The position numbers were made by a program, and so were the translations under genes. Positions 1 to 10,187 of a stretch of DNA of 64,000 nt are shown in pieces; position 1 is the stretch's first letter; every line of letters starts with the position of its first letter. The stretch spans positions 23,160,501 through 23,224,500 of the forward strand of contig NC_092183.1 of NCBI RefSeq assembly GCF_043641665.1, in the 5' to 3' direction. Below the pieces are notes generated by a model. The model made no database searches. It saw only the letters and a program-made list of their open reading frames with translations, and had not been told where the DNA came from. The stretch comes from Enoplosus armatus (lineage: Eukaryota; Chordata; Actinopteri; Centrarchiformes; Enoplosidae).

Positions 1-199
1 TTTCTGTCTACATCCCCATCATGTTTGCTTTTCTTGTGCTCTAGGTTAGAAACAGCTCATTCACTTTGAAATACTGCAAAAAATCTAAATATTGCATCTT
101 TAAGTGCTAAGAATTGACCACCATTGAGAAAAATAGAACAAAATCGTCAAATACAAGTCAAATAGGGCAACACTGGCAGTCACTGTCCTCTCTGAAGGA

Positions 200-496
200 T
201 AAATAAATAAATGAATGATAAATGATCTCACTTATATAGCGCTTTTCAACCTTCACGGTTCCCAAAGCGCTTTACAGCTAAGTCTCATTCACCCATTCAC
301 TCACACATTCACACACCAATGGCGACCGAGCTGCCATGCAAGGTGCTGGTCTCCATCGGGAGCAACTTAGGGTTCAGTGTCTTGCTCAAGGACACTTCGA
401 CATGACGGGGGCAGCCGGGGATCGAATCCCCAACCCGCTCTAACCAGCTTCACCTCCCGTGTGACAGTGCTAACCACTGCGCCACCATGCCGCCCA
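200..496 (-). mobile_element. tRNA-type SINE with LINE-like 3' tail, near full length
   Basis: Read on the minus strand it begins GGGCGGCATGGTGGCGCAG with an A-box-like TGGTTAGCACTG, followed by a B-box-like GGGGATTCGATCCCC. It ends in a body carrying AAGCGCTATATAAGTGAGATC and an A/T-rich tail. The same family recurs at 18.96, 44.8, 46.7, 46.95, 47.9 and 58.7 kb. The A and B boxes are the internal RNA polymerase III promoter of tRNA-derived SINEs. The tail resembles LINE 3' ends, which such SINEs use for mobilisation. The family name is not known to me. Confidence 0.75.
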
Positions 497-735
497 TACA
501 TAGACAACTGGCTGATTCTTGCCAGGTCCAGGAGGTGGAAGACCACACAGCACTGGTAATTCAGCATATGACACAGTTGGGCTTTGCCATCAACCCCAGC
601 AAGAGCACCAGGTCCAGGTCTTCATGGAGGCAGGACTCCTGACCAGGCCCACCCAGTTTGGTCCCACGGCCTGCTGTATACATTCCTGCCCTTGCGACTG
701 ATGATGGAGCTGCTCCACAGGGTCTGGACACAGCA
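497..735 (+). pseudogene. reverse-transcriptase fragment, DIRS-like
   Basis: Translation shows YIDNWLILARSR and then, after a +1/-1 frame change near 533, EDHTALVIQHMTQLGFAINP followed by SKS. This matches the region around the catalytic Y(I/L)DDW motif and the following helix of DIRS-type tyrosine-recombinase retrotransposon RTs. The second aspartate of the catalytic pair is Asn here, and the frame is broken, so it is dead. It abuts the SINE end directly. Family assignment is from memory of the motif only. Confidence 0.5.
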
Positions 736-874
736 TCTATTGTTACACTAATAACAAGGACTTTCTGAACACTACATAAAGAACCTTTAAAATAACTTCT
801 AATCTAAATAAACGGAACTAGAATGCATACATGCTGTATGCCCAAGTAAATCTCAGCTGTGACTTTTGACTCAC

Positions 875-986
875 CTGAACATCCTCCATGCCGTGCAGCC
901 CGGGCAGTCTGACACTCATATCAGGATCCATTTCCGGGTGAGTGGAGTGCAGCACCACGTCGAGCCGCTGTACGCCATCATAGTCG
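875..986 (-). CDS. orphan exon-like sequence, gene not recognised
   Basis: On the minus strand a pyrimidine-rich stretch ends in cag/tag-type acceptor ccttag, followed by 112 nt of open frame and the strong donor CAG/gtgagt. The frame (one base completing a codon, then 37 codons) reads DYDGVQRLDVVLHS, then THPEMDPDMSVRLPGLHG and MEDVQ. Both splice signals and the protein-like composition suggest a real exon of a minus-strand gene. I cannot name the family and I see no partner exons in the window. It could be an exon of a neighbouring gene extending beyond 1, a captured exon, or chance. Confidence 0.3.
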
Positions 987-1020
987 CTAAGGCAGCAAGG
1001 CCCCAAATCCAGTGTTGAGA

Positions 1021-1124
1021 TCATGTCTGTGGCATGTTCTACAGATATAGACATTGACACTATAGTGAAAGGTGTAATGGTGCTGGTATGATGTCAGTGA
1101 CTATCAACAGATCATTTTCAATGT
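1021..1124. repeat. dispersed ~105-bp repeat, copy 1
   Basis: The stretch from ATGTCTGTGGCATGTTCTAC to the ATCATTTTCA near 1119 recurs with a few substitutions at about 19460-19562 in ptar1 intron 2. The two copies share blocks such as TACAGATATAGACATTGA and GTGCTGGTATGATGT (one base changed). The element type is unknown. Confidence 0.6.
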
Positions 1125-2634
1125 CTCTCTTTGCTGAGAACTGAGAATGATGACATGCGCTGCTGACGCAGGCTGTGTGGCCCGGCCATCAGCCTTGCTT
1201 CAAAGGTTGCCGAGTGGCCACTTGCGATATCGCAGAGAAAAATTCCCCAGCGGCCCAAAAAACATTTTCCCCATACCATTATCAAAGAGACGTCTGTAAA
1301 ATTGCTGACAGGACTCCTCAATCTGCAGACAAGGTCAATTATTACTCTTTCTATTATGAATTTTTGATCCATGGAGGTTTTATATTTGTAAATCTTTCCT
1401 TGAGCCGAGCCAATAATCCGTGACGTCGTCACAATGTAAAGTCTGTGGGCCAAGCAGGAACTTGTAACTGGAAGTAAACTCGGAAGCTAGAAACTTTTTT
1501 AGCATATGCGCCAGGCGAGCAATTCCTTTTGAACTGCACAGGCACCATGTTTGGGTCCATTATCCAGATCTTATAATACATGGTTCAACCATGGTCTGTA
1601 GCTCTGCTGCCTGCCCATTAGGGATGCAATGAATCACAAAACTCACTGTTCCGATCATATCACGGTTTTGAGTTACAAATCGGTTCATTTGTAAGATCAG
1701 CAAAAAAAGGGGGGTTAGGGATGGCCTCTTTCTGTAGTCACCACTCTGTAGTCTTGCTCTATGTCCCGCCCACAAGGTGTAGAAGGGATGTGTTGTATTT
1801 TCCCACTACACGCATTACGAGTTATAGCCTATGAACACTGAAGGCTACACTGTCAGAGGCAGGCAAAGAGACTGGAGGTGCTTCAGTGAGCGAGCAGAGC
1901 TGTGTGTCAAAGGGAAGACAGCAGATATTGCCGAATTTGCAATAAACTTTTAACACAATCTTCCTTACGGATCGACGACGTTCCATTACACCACTACTGC
2001 CTGTGAATGCGTGGAGAGGGATGTCTCTTTGTAGCGCTCTCTTCCCTGATTGGATGAAGTGGAAATGGGATACCCATGGCCCCTGACCTTCAGCCAAACC
2101 AGCCGTGGCACATGCTAAGAATTAAGCAGGATTATGTATACTGAGTTGAGTATAATTAAATGAATAATTATAGTCTATTGGTACATTGACAGAATATTTG
2201 GCATATTCTCGTGACCATTTCATGTTTTTTATTTGTTTTGGACCATGCAGAATTACATAGAGAATTGTACACATTTACACCACAACACTAAAGCTAAAAC
2301 TTTGAAATCCTCAGGATCAAAAGCAAAAGTCAATTTGATTTTTGCATTTTGTTGAACAAGTGTTTTGAAACAAAGCAGCTAGCTGAAACATTATAAAACG
2401 ATGCCAGCCCAATCCTTTTTGGGGGACACCATAAAGTCCTATGGACCCTACCACCACACAACGGAAGACACTAAACCTAGTTAAGTTTTAAAATTAACTT
2501 TACAATGTGGAAATGTATACAATAATTTACAACAATATATTCTCTTCACAAAATTTTGCTTCTTAAGAGTGCAAATATAAATTAAGTGCATAAAACGATT
2601 TTACACAAATATAAACATAGACAACATGCACACA

Positions 2635-2636
<2 letters not shown>
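1125..2636. other. non-coding, probable old DNA-repeat material
   Basis: I see no gene here. The part around 1618-1690 (TAGGGATGCAATGAATC, then a stretch ending in CGGTTTTGAGT) looks like the end of a common fish hAT-type non-autonomous element. The part 1165-1560 also has the look of a dispersed repeat (a CCATGG and a GTGACGTCGTCAC palindrome). From about 2100 to 2636 the sequence is AT-rich with nothing recognised. Confidence 0.35.
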
Positions 2637-2678
<42 letters not shown>

Positions 2679-2686
2679 GAGAGAGA
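2637..2686. repeat. (GA)n microsatellite
   Basis: About 25 GA units, with one GC interruption. Open frames of alternating Arg/Glu or Leu/Ser over it are artefacts of the repeat. Confidence 0.97.
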
Positions 2687-2936
2687 CTAGAAAAGAGGCT
2701 GAATCTCCTGGAGGACGAAGATCCAGATCCACAACATCTGGAGAGAGGTACCGACAGCCAGGAGACAGAGAGAGAGGTCAGAGAGAAAATGTACAATATT
2801 CTCATTGGCAGGACGTAAGTACTAAGACTATAATTACTCGGCTTAATAGATCCTGAGACTGAGACTGAGACCGACCTGCTGGAAGGGTAACAATAACAGG
2901 TACAAAGTCATCAAGAATAAGCAAGCCAGCTGAAGG

Positions 2937-3879
2937 TTAAGGTGAAAAGATGGGTTTGAAAATGGATTTAAAGGCCTCAACAGTCAGACTGTCTGATATC
3001 AACAGGGAGGTTATTCCAGAGGAAGGGGGCTCAATAGGAAAAGGCCCTGCAGCCAGCTGACTTTTTTTTTTTGAGCACGGGATGGAATATAAGGAGGTCA
3101 AACAGATTTGAAGGGACAAGCCCATTTACAACTTACATCAAAAGCACCTTAAATGAAAGATCAAATAAAGGCATGATAAATGATCTCTGCATGAGCCAAT
3201 GACACAAAAGGCCTCATTTTAATTTTAGTCTTGGTGATGCCTTTATTGTGCTGATCAAAAGAGAGGGTAGGATCAAACGTAACACAAAGATTCTTGGCTT
3301 TCAAACTTTGAGAAATCACACAGTTGTCAAGAGTTACCATTACTTGATCAAACTGGTGTCAATGTCGAGCAGGGCCAATGACCAACACCTCAGTTTCATC
3401 AGAATTTAGGAGCAGGAAATTACGGGTCATCCAGATATTCACAGCAGACAAGCAGGCCTCTGATTTAATCATTTGGGAATGATCATCTGCCTTTAGAGGC
3501 ACATACAGCTGACCATCCTCAGCCTAGCAGTGGAAATTAATTAAGAGGGCCAAGAATAGAGCCCTGAGGTACTTCACATCAGAAAGTTTTCAACCACGCA
3601 AGAGCCAGACCAGAGATGCTTAATTGATTTTCCAGTCTGTCTAGGACTATACAATGATCTATGGTATCAAAAGCTGCACTGAGGTCCAGTAATTTAAGTA
3701 CTGAGGTGGAATCCGAATCCCTAGTTAGGAGAAGATAATTTACCACTTTGGTAAGTGCAGTTTCAGTGCAGTGACAGGCACTGAAACAGATTGGAAAGGT
3801 TAAAAAAGATTACTGTTAAATATGTGGGCTAGTGCTTTCGAAAAGAATGGTTAGCGACTGCTCGATGATTATCCAGAGA
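2937..3879 (-). mobile_element. old L2/CR1-type LINE (LINE A), RT 3' part
   Basis: On the minus strand, decayed RT segments can be read. One is a [15 protein letters not shown] stretch near 3640-3690, and the C-terminal end near 2945-3130 reads PSSGITSLLISDSLTVEAFK. The frame is broken many times, including a poly-T/A run at 3061. It is cut at 3879/3888 by the hAT element. The EN-domain half of the same element resumes beyond 8498 in the same orientation, so the two halves are one LINE split by later insertions. Confidence 0.7.
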
Positions 3880-4166
3880 CCCTAGATCAGGGGTCATCAA
3901 CTACATTTGTCCAAGGGCCAGAATGCTCTCGTAAAATAAAATAAAATTAATATTGTATCCTAAGTAATATATTATTATTTGATATATCAATTTTCCTTCC
4001 AAATTTATGTTATTTGTTAGCCTTTGTCAGTGTTAACAGACTCATATTACCTGTACTGCAGCAAGCCACTAGGGGGCGATTGCGATGTTTTAGGCTTCAT
4101 ATTTGTGAGGCTGTCAAGCTGTCCATCACTATCACATGCAGTGTCGTAGTTTGTGGACAACACTGG

Positions 4167-6440
4167 CAATTCAATTCAATTTTATTTATATAGCGCCAAA
4201 TCACAACAAAAGTCATCTCATGACACTTTACAAATAGAGCAGGTCTAGACCGACTCTTTATGATGTTATTACAGAGACCCAACAGTTCCCACCATGAGCA
4301 AGCACTTTGGCAACAAGTGTAACAGAACTACGACTAAACATAATAACTGTAGTGATGAGAGTCAGGCAGGCCCATGGCAGCAGCACCCAGGTGTACCAGG
4401 ACCACGATCCACAGGAACCTGCGAGACGAGAAAGCACAAAGAAACTCCGGGGAAGAAATAAAGTTAGTAACATGCATTGGACTGTGATGAATGTGCAAAG
4501 ATGAAGAGGGAGAGGAGGAAAGCTCAGTGCATCATGGGAAGTCCCCCAGCAGTCTAGGCCTATAGCGGCATAACCAGGGGGCTGTTCCAGGCAGGCCTGA
4601 GCCAGCCCTAACTATAAGCGTTATCAAAAAGCAAAGTTTTAAGCCTACTCTTAAAAGTAGAGAGTGTGTCTGCCTCCCGGACACAAACTGGGAGCCGATT
4701 CCACAGGAGAGGAGCTTGATAGCTGAAGGCTCTGGCTCCTGTTCTGCTTTTGGAGACTCTAGGAACCACAAGCAAACCCTGCATTCTCTTTCAGATATGA
4801 TGGTGCCTGACCAGTAAGAGCTTTGTAAATCAGGAGAAGGATTTTAAACTCTATTCTAGATTTTACAGGGAGCCAGTGCAGCAAAGCTAACACAGGAGAA
4901 ATATGATCTCTTTTCCTGGTTCCTGTCAGTACATGTGCCGCAGCATTCTGGATCAGCTGGAGAGTCCTCAGGGACTTATTGGGACAGCCTGATAATAAGG
5001 AATTGCAATAATCCAGCCTCGACGTGACAAATGCGTGGACAAATTTTTCTGCATCTGTTTGAGACAGGATCTTCCTGATTTTTGCAATGTTACGTAGGTG
5101 AAAGAAGGCAGTCCTTGAAGTTTGTTTTACGTGGGAGTTAAAGGACATGTCCTGATCAAAGACAACTCCGAGATTCCTCACGGTGGCAATGCCATCTAGG
5201 GTAACAATATCCTTAGATACTGTGTTTCTGAGGTGTTCAGGGCCAAGAACAATAACTTCTGTCTTGTCCGAGTTCAACATCAGATAATTACAGGTCATCC
5301 AGGTCTTTATGTCCTTAAGGCATGCTTGGAGCTTGGCTAACTGATGAGGTTCTTCTGGCTTGATCGATAAATATAGCTGGGTATCATCCGCATAGCAATG
5401 AAAATGTATGGAGTGTTTTCTAATGATATCTCCTAAAGGAAGCATATATAAGGTGAATAGGATTGGTCCAAGCACAGAACCTTGTGGAACTCCATGACTG
5501 ACTTTGGCGTACATGGAGGATTCATCGTTAACATGTACAAACTGAGATCGATCTGATAAATACAACTTAAACCAGCTTAGTGCGGTTCCTTTGATGCCAA
5601 TTAAATGTTCCAGCCTCTGTAATAGGATATGATGGTCAATGGTGTCGAATGCAGCACTAAGATCTAACAAAACAAGTATAGAGACAAGTCCCTTGTCTGA
5701 TGCAGTTAGAAGGTCATTTGTAACTTTCACCAGTGCTGTCTCTGTGCTATGATGAGCTCTGAAACCTGACTGAAAGTCCTCAAGCAACTTATTGTCATGT
5801 AGAAAATCACACAGCTGGTTGGCGACTGCTTTCTCAAGAATCTTGGAGAGAAAGGGAAGGTTAGATATAGGTCTATAGTTGGCTAAAACCTCTGGATCAA
5901 GAGTGGGCTTTTTAAGAAGAGGTTTAATTACAGCTACTTTAAAGGACTGTGGTACGTAGCCTGTTAATAAAGACAGATTGATCATGTCTAGTAAAGAAGT
6001 GCTGACTAAAGGTAAAACCTCTTTAAGCAGCCAGGTTGGGATGGGGTCTAAGAGACAAGTTGATGGCTTAGATGAAGAGATGGTTTTAGTAATTTGGTGA
6101 AGGTCAATGGGAGAAAAGCAATCTAAATATACATCAGGTTTTACAGCTATTTCTGAGATTCCTGTGTTTGAAGGTAAGGTACTACCTGAAGACAGGAGGT
6201 GATCAATTCTGTCTCTAATAGTTAGAATTTTATCATTAAAGAAGCTCATGAAATCATTACTGCTGAGGGTTATAGGAATACATGGCTCAATAGAGCTGTG
6301 ACTCTGCTGAAGAGAAACCTGGGGTTGTTCTTGTTCTCTTCTATTAATGATGAGTAATAGGCTGCTCTGGCTTTACAGAGGGCCTTCTTATAAGTTCTAA
6401 GACTATCTTGCCAGAGAAAGGCCTTCTGAATATATTTCAA
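4167..6440 (-). mobile_element. L2/CR1-type LINE (LINE B), 5'-truncated, nested in hAT
   Basis: A minus-strand non-LTR retrotransposon with a long RT open frame (4759-6249). Upstream of it is a linker region reading [20 protein letters not shown] in another frame (6290-6440). Its 3' tail is GCGCTATATAAATAAAATTG followed by AATTG repeats, ending at 4167. The endonuclease domain is absent (5' truncation just before the hAT start codon). A small frameshift near 6290-6305 and another break near 4760-4800 inactivate it. It is much less decayed than LINE A, so it is younger. Confidence 0.85.
4759..6249 (-). pseudogene. reverse transcriptase of LINE B
   Basis: A 496-codon open frame with recognisable RT blocks: [19 protein letters not shown] (residues about 122-140), [12 protein letters not shown] (192-203, first catalytic Asp), [10 protein letters not shown] (253-262) and [11 protein letters not shown] (285-295, catalytic Asp pair). 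The thumb region carries [12 protein letters not shown] and [17 protein letters not shown]. The reading frame loses homology after SYLKE (about residue 483), consistent with a small deletion and frameshift, and the usual C-terminus continues in other frames down to about 4600. The first Met is only the first in-frame ATG, because the true ORF began much further upstream. RNA-directed DNA synthesis at the nick (target-primed reverse transcription) is the family role. This copy is not functional. Confidence 0.85.
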
Positions 6441-6449
6441 GCTTGAAAA

Positions 6450-6890
6450 ATGGCACTCTCGAAGAGCCTTAAGCGGAAAGTTGATGCAGAAAACCGCAGC
6501 TTTAATGAAGAATGGACTGATAAGTATGTATTCATCGTGCCAACTTTTAGAAATGCTGTACCTGTGTGCCTCATTTGCAACGAAACTGTCGCTGTCACTA
6601 AAGAATATCATCTGAGGCGTCACCACAACACAAAGCATGCAAGCTTCAAGGAGTCGTATCCTGAACAGTCAGAGGCCCGTCAGTGAAAAATTGCTCCTTT
6701 GAAATCTCAATACTCCCATGCCAGCGGAATTATTAATCGAACTTCAACTGAACAAGAGAGGGCAATAAGTGCGTCTCTGCAGGCTGCCTGGGTACTCTCC
6801 AAGCATAACAAGCCATTTACCGATGCTTTACCGCTGCCGCAATTGTGCGCTTTTGAGTGGGGAAAAAAGCCCAAGCAAGGACATCTGTGA
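6450..6890 (+). pseudogene. hAT transposase N-terminus (BED zinc finger), interrupted
   Basis: The frame from ATG 6450 reads MALSKSLKRKVDAENRSFNE, then EWTDKYVFIVP and a Cys-x2-Cys...His-x4/5-His finger (CLICNETVAVTKEYHLRRHH). One in-frame TGA at 6684-6686 stops it. The same frame continues KIAPLKSQYSHASGI, then NRTSTEQERAISASLQAAWV and SKHNKPFTDA, matching hAT transposases of the GTF2IRD2/ZBED type. After KPFTDA the similarity ends, so most of the catalytic domain is deleted. The start codon sits 10 bp from the LINE B insertion. Confidence 0.8.
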
Positions 6891-7195
6891 AAAACGACCA
6901 TAGATAAAATGAGCACGTGAAACAATAAAAGAAATGTTAAATGACACCGAGTTTATCATTATTTTTAATTGAAGGCAGGCTATGGCACAAGCTACTTTTC
7001 AGAGGGCGTTTGTTTCATTAGATTTAAAAAAATATATATATAGAAATATACATACACATACATACTTTTTCCTCCTCACTAGGGTATTCCTGAATTCAGT
7101 AATATTCTGGGGGCCAGATGGAAAGTTCTGGCGGGCGGGATGTGGCCTGCGGGCCGCCAGTTGACGTATCCTGCCCTAGATCAAGGTGCAGTTTC

Positions 7196-8498
7196 TTAAA
7201 GGGGACCTATTATGCTAATTTCCAGCTCTATATTTTTATTCTGGAGAAGCTTTGCATGATTCACAGTTCAAAAAAGTCCTTATTCATCTTATACTGGTCC
7301 TTCATGCAGCCCCTCAGTTCACGCTCTCTCCGAAACAAGCCGTTTTAAGTCCCCCCTCCCTAAAAGCCCACTTTCTTTTGAGTGGCCAACTTCCAGAACC
7401 CTACTGAGGGGCAGAGACGTCTCTTACTTAAACTGGACTTATGATGGCCGTAGTGTTTCTGGCGCAAGGGTCCGTGCGCCCAAAATGACGTCATTGTGCC
7501 GTGCCGAAGGCTCCGCAAGCTGTCGCGGCACGTGGTCATGCACCTCAGAATTTTTGTAACTAGGCAACACAACATTTGAACACGGACGTCTGAGAAACTA
7601 GACTGGCCGAGCCGGTACATCATTTCAAGCACCTCTACAACCCTTCCATGAGAGACCACAGGGACAGCCACATGATTCTGAACTCATGAAGACAGACTTA
7701 TACTGTCCTCACAATGAGTCGCTGTTGTTCAAAGCTAGACAGTTAGCTAACAGTGTGAAGTCCTCCAATAAACACAAGGCTTAACTTTTCTTGATTTAAT
7801 GAAGTATAGATTTTCACTTCACATTTTTGTAAAACTGCAACAAAACACAAATGGCATACAGACATCAAAATACAACCAATACATATAACATAGGCACAAT
7901 GCAAGGACACTACTACTAGAAACGGAAATGCTGAGTCACAGTGTAATGCTAACCACCAACTCACAGCTATGCTAGCTATCAATTAACTTAAATAAACTTC
8001 AGCAAAACATATGCAACTATATTCTGCCCATAACAGTCAAAAAGCAATATATGCAAATACTTACGGACAAATAGTGTCCAAGGCAACAATGTAGTAAGGT
8101 ATATTGCAACAGGAGCAGCCACACTCTGTACAATGTGTCATTCACTCTTGAGAGATATTCCCTGCTCTAACACTACTGCTGCTGTTGCATTACCAGGAGG
8201 GGGCACTGCAGTACACACAATTGTATTAAACTGGTTTATATGCACTGACCTAAAAGGCAGAACAAGACTGCCACCACATTTAATAGATAAAAACAGATCC
8301 TCAGCAACAAGCTCTAGTGCAGAGTGCAGCCATGTTTGTTCATGATGATCTTCCACTCGTTTTTTTTTATTTTACACCCGCTGGTATTTCGGAGAATACT
8401 GCAACGGATCGCCCGTTAAGCATAAACGCCTCCATGCAATCTCAAAGCTCACGCTACATCTACAGTGGCCTGCTTGTGCGAGCATAAACAAGGCTTTA
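7196..8498. mobile_element. TTAA-flanked DNA element (long family member)
   Basis: It starts TTAA + AGGGGACCTATTATGC. Related starts occur at 31182 and 32439, each also directly after TTAA, as expected for piggyBac/Kolobok-type targets. The far end near 8490 reads, on the minus strand, CTAAAGCCTTGTTTATGC. The same end occurs at 58829. The interior at about 7500-7680 is clearly similar, inverted, to 59014-59190 (shared GGTTGTAGAGGTGCTTGAAATGA-like block). It interrupts LINE A. No transposase is recognised. The exact right boundary and the superfamily are inferred. Confidence 0.6.
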
Positions 8499-9140
8499 GA
8501 GGATTGAAGGCCTTATTCAATTGAAGACTGAAATCACCAATAATTAAAATATCATCAGAATGAGTAAAAAGGTCTGAGATAAAATCTCCAAACCCTTCTA
8601 AAACTTGGGAATAAGGGCCAGGTGGTCTATGGAGTACCATAAAGTGGAATGATCCGAATCTGTTACCCTGGACAAAGCAGTTTATGGCTGATGGAGATGT
8701 TTAAATACAAGAGCCTGAAATGAGTTGAATTCAATATCAAGATTGGAGGTTACATTTAAAATAGACTTGCATATTAAGGCAACACCCCCACCTTGTTTAG
8801 TAGCCCGAGCAAGATGGCCATTGGTATAGTCAGGTGGGGAAGCTTCATTTAATGGTAAGATTTTGCATTGTGCCTATGTTATATGTATATGAAGCGTTTG
8901 GTTTGTGTTTCACATGAACCAATCATATCCAGGCTATGATGAAGAATCAAACCATTCATCAGTAAGGCTTTGGTAGATGGTGATCTGATATTTAGAAAAC
9001 CAAATTTGAGGGTCTTGTTGGGGCTGCAGTTTACATCAGTAGGCCAGTCTGTAGAGCTACCAGCAGATGGCGTACTGAGTCCTGACTCATATGTATCAGA
9101 AGTTCTTGAGACATGATCTCAGAAGCTCATAAAGAACTTC
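8499..9140 (-). mobile_element. LINE A, endonuclease half
   Basis: Minus-strand translation in changing frames gives FGFLNIRSPSTKALL near 9000, HLARATKQGGGVALICKS near 8780, and PPGPYSQVLEGFGDFISDLF with ILIIGDFSLQLN near 8530-8620. These are the N-terminal and SDH/GDFN-type blocks of the apurinic-endonuclease-like domain of L2/CR1 LINEs. It is the upstream half of the LINE at 2937-3879. It is heavily decayed. Confidence 0.7.
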
Positions 9141-9212
9141 TTAGACAGTAGACCCCTCAAGTATTTGTGAGTCTTATGCATCAGTGCAATAGTTCATCAA
9201 GTAACACACACA

Positions 9213-10187
9213 GGCTGTGTTCGAAATCACACACTAACAAACTATGTATGACGTCAAATTGAGCCATGTAGTGCGTTCCAACTGCATAGTATGTGGATAT
9301 CGTGTATGTGAGAAATACCCAGATATATAATAGATTAGTAAGAATTTCTGAGCATGTGACGTGAGCTTACTGGACATACTCAGCAGCCCCAAGATGCATT
9401 GCGTCTCTTCAGACTATGCAATGGCGGTAAAACAATTCCAAATGATGGAGAGTGAAGGTGAAACAGAGGCTACTCAGGACATTAAGGTTCATTGAGGAGG
9501 AACAATGCGGGAGCTACCATATATAATGTAGAAAAACTAAATTATTTAATAATTTTAATTTACCTCAAAATGATACTGGAATATATTAAATTTAGTGTAA
9601 GAGGTTACGTTGATCCACTAGTCTATCCACTCCAACGGGAGAAGTGAACATGAGCACAGATTATGACCCATTCTATTGTCCCATAGTCACCAACGTAAAT
9701 ATTGGACCAATTTTTCCACAAGCCACATATCTTCCGAACATTCTGACACTAAAATGGCATTTTTCAGATGGACAAATCAGGAGAAATTTGTCCGTCTCGG
9801 CAACACACTCTCCCGAGATCTGGCAACACAGATATCACTTCTCGCTGCTGGTGCTGAACCGGTTTTGAATTAAAAGTTAAAACCGAAATGAAACGTGTAT
9901 TTCTTTGCTTAATAACACTATTATCGTTATTATTTAACAGTTGTTTTGAGGAGGAAAAAAAGAGAATATTATTAGACGAATGAAACAAGCATCAAAATAA
10001 GGCATCAGGGAGGTGACTACGCCCACTTAGGAGAAAGGAAGTGTACACCATTTCATACCATTGGTGCAGCTTGTAATGTGTCATCTTCTGTTATAGAGCA
10101 TATTTGGTAATGGCATACTTACTCAATTTAGTATGCAGTACATACTGATTAACAATTATGTAGTACGCAATTTCAAAACACACTCTC
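9213..10187. mobile_element. MITE-like DNA element
   Basis: The left end GGCTGTGTTCGAAATCAC and the inverted right end GAGTGTGTTTTGAAATTGC are similar. Both are followed inside by AGTATG/ACTAACA-type motifs that recur near each end. The interior has no credible coding frame. The target duplication is not clear, so superfamily is left open. Confidence 0.5.

Larger units (their letters stand above)
3880..7181 (+). mobile_element. hAT DNA transposon with 8-bp target duplication
   Basis: The element proper runs 3888-7173. Its ends are CAGGGGTCATCAACT and AGTTGACGTATCCTG, imperfect terminal inverted repeats (11 of 15 match). It is flanked on both sides by the identical octamer CCCTAGAT (3880-3887 and 7174-7181), the target-site duplication expected for hAT. 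Inside are a BED-zinc-finger transposase N-terminus (6450-6890) and a later LINE insertion (4167-6440). The transposase core and C-terminus are missing, so it cannot move on its own. Confidence 0.85.

Noticed and set aside
2563..2856. Arg/Glu and Leu/Ser repeat ORFs
   Set aside because: Produced by the (GA)n microsatellite.
6707..6925. Minus-strand ORF of 72 residues
   Set aside because: Antisense to the hAT transposase fragment.
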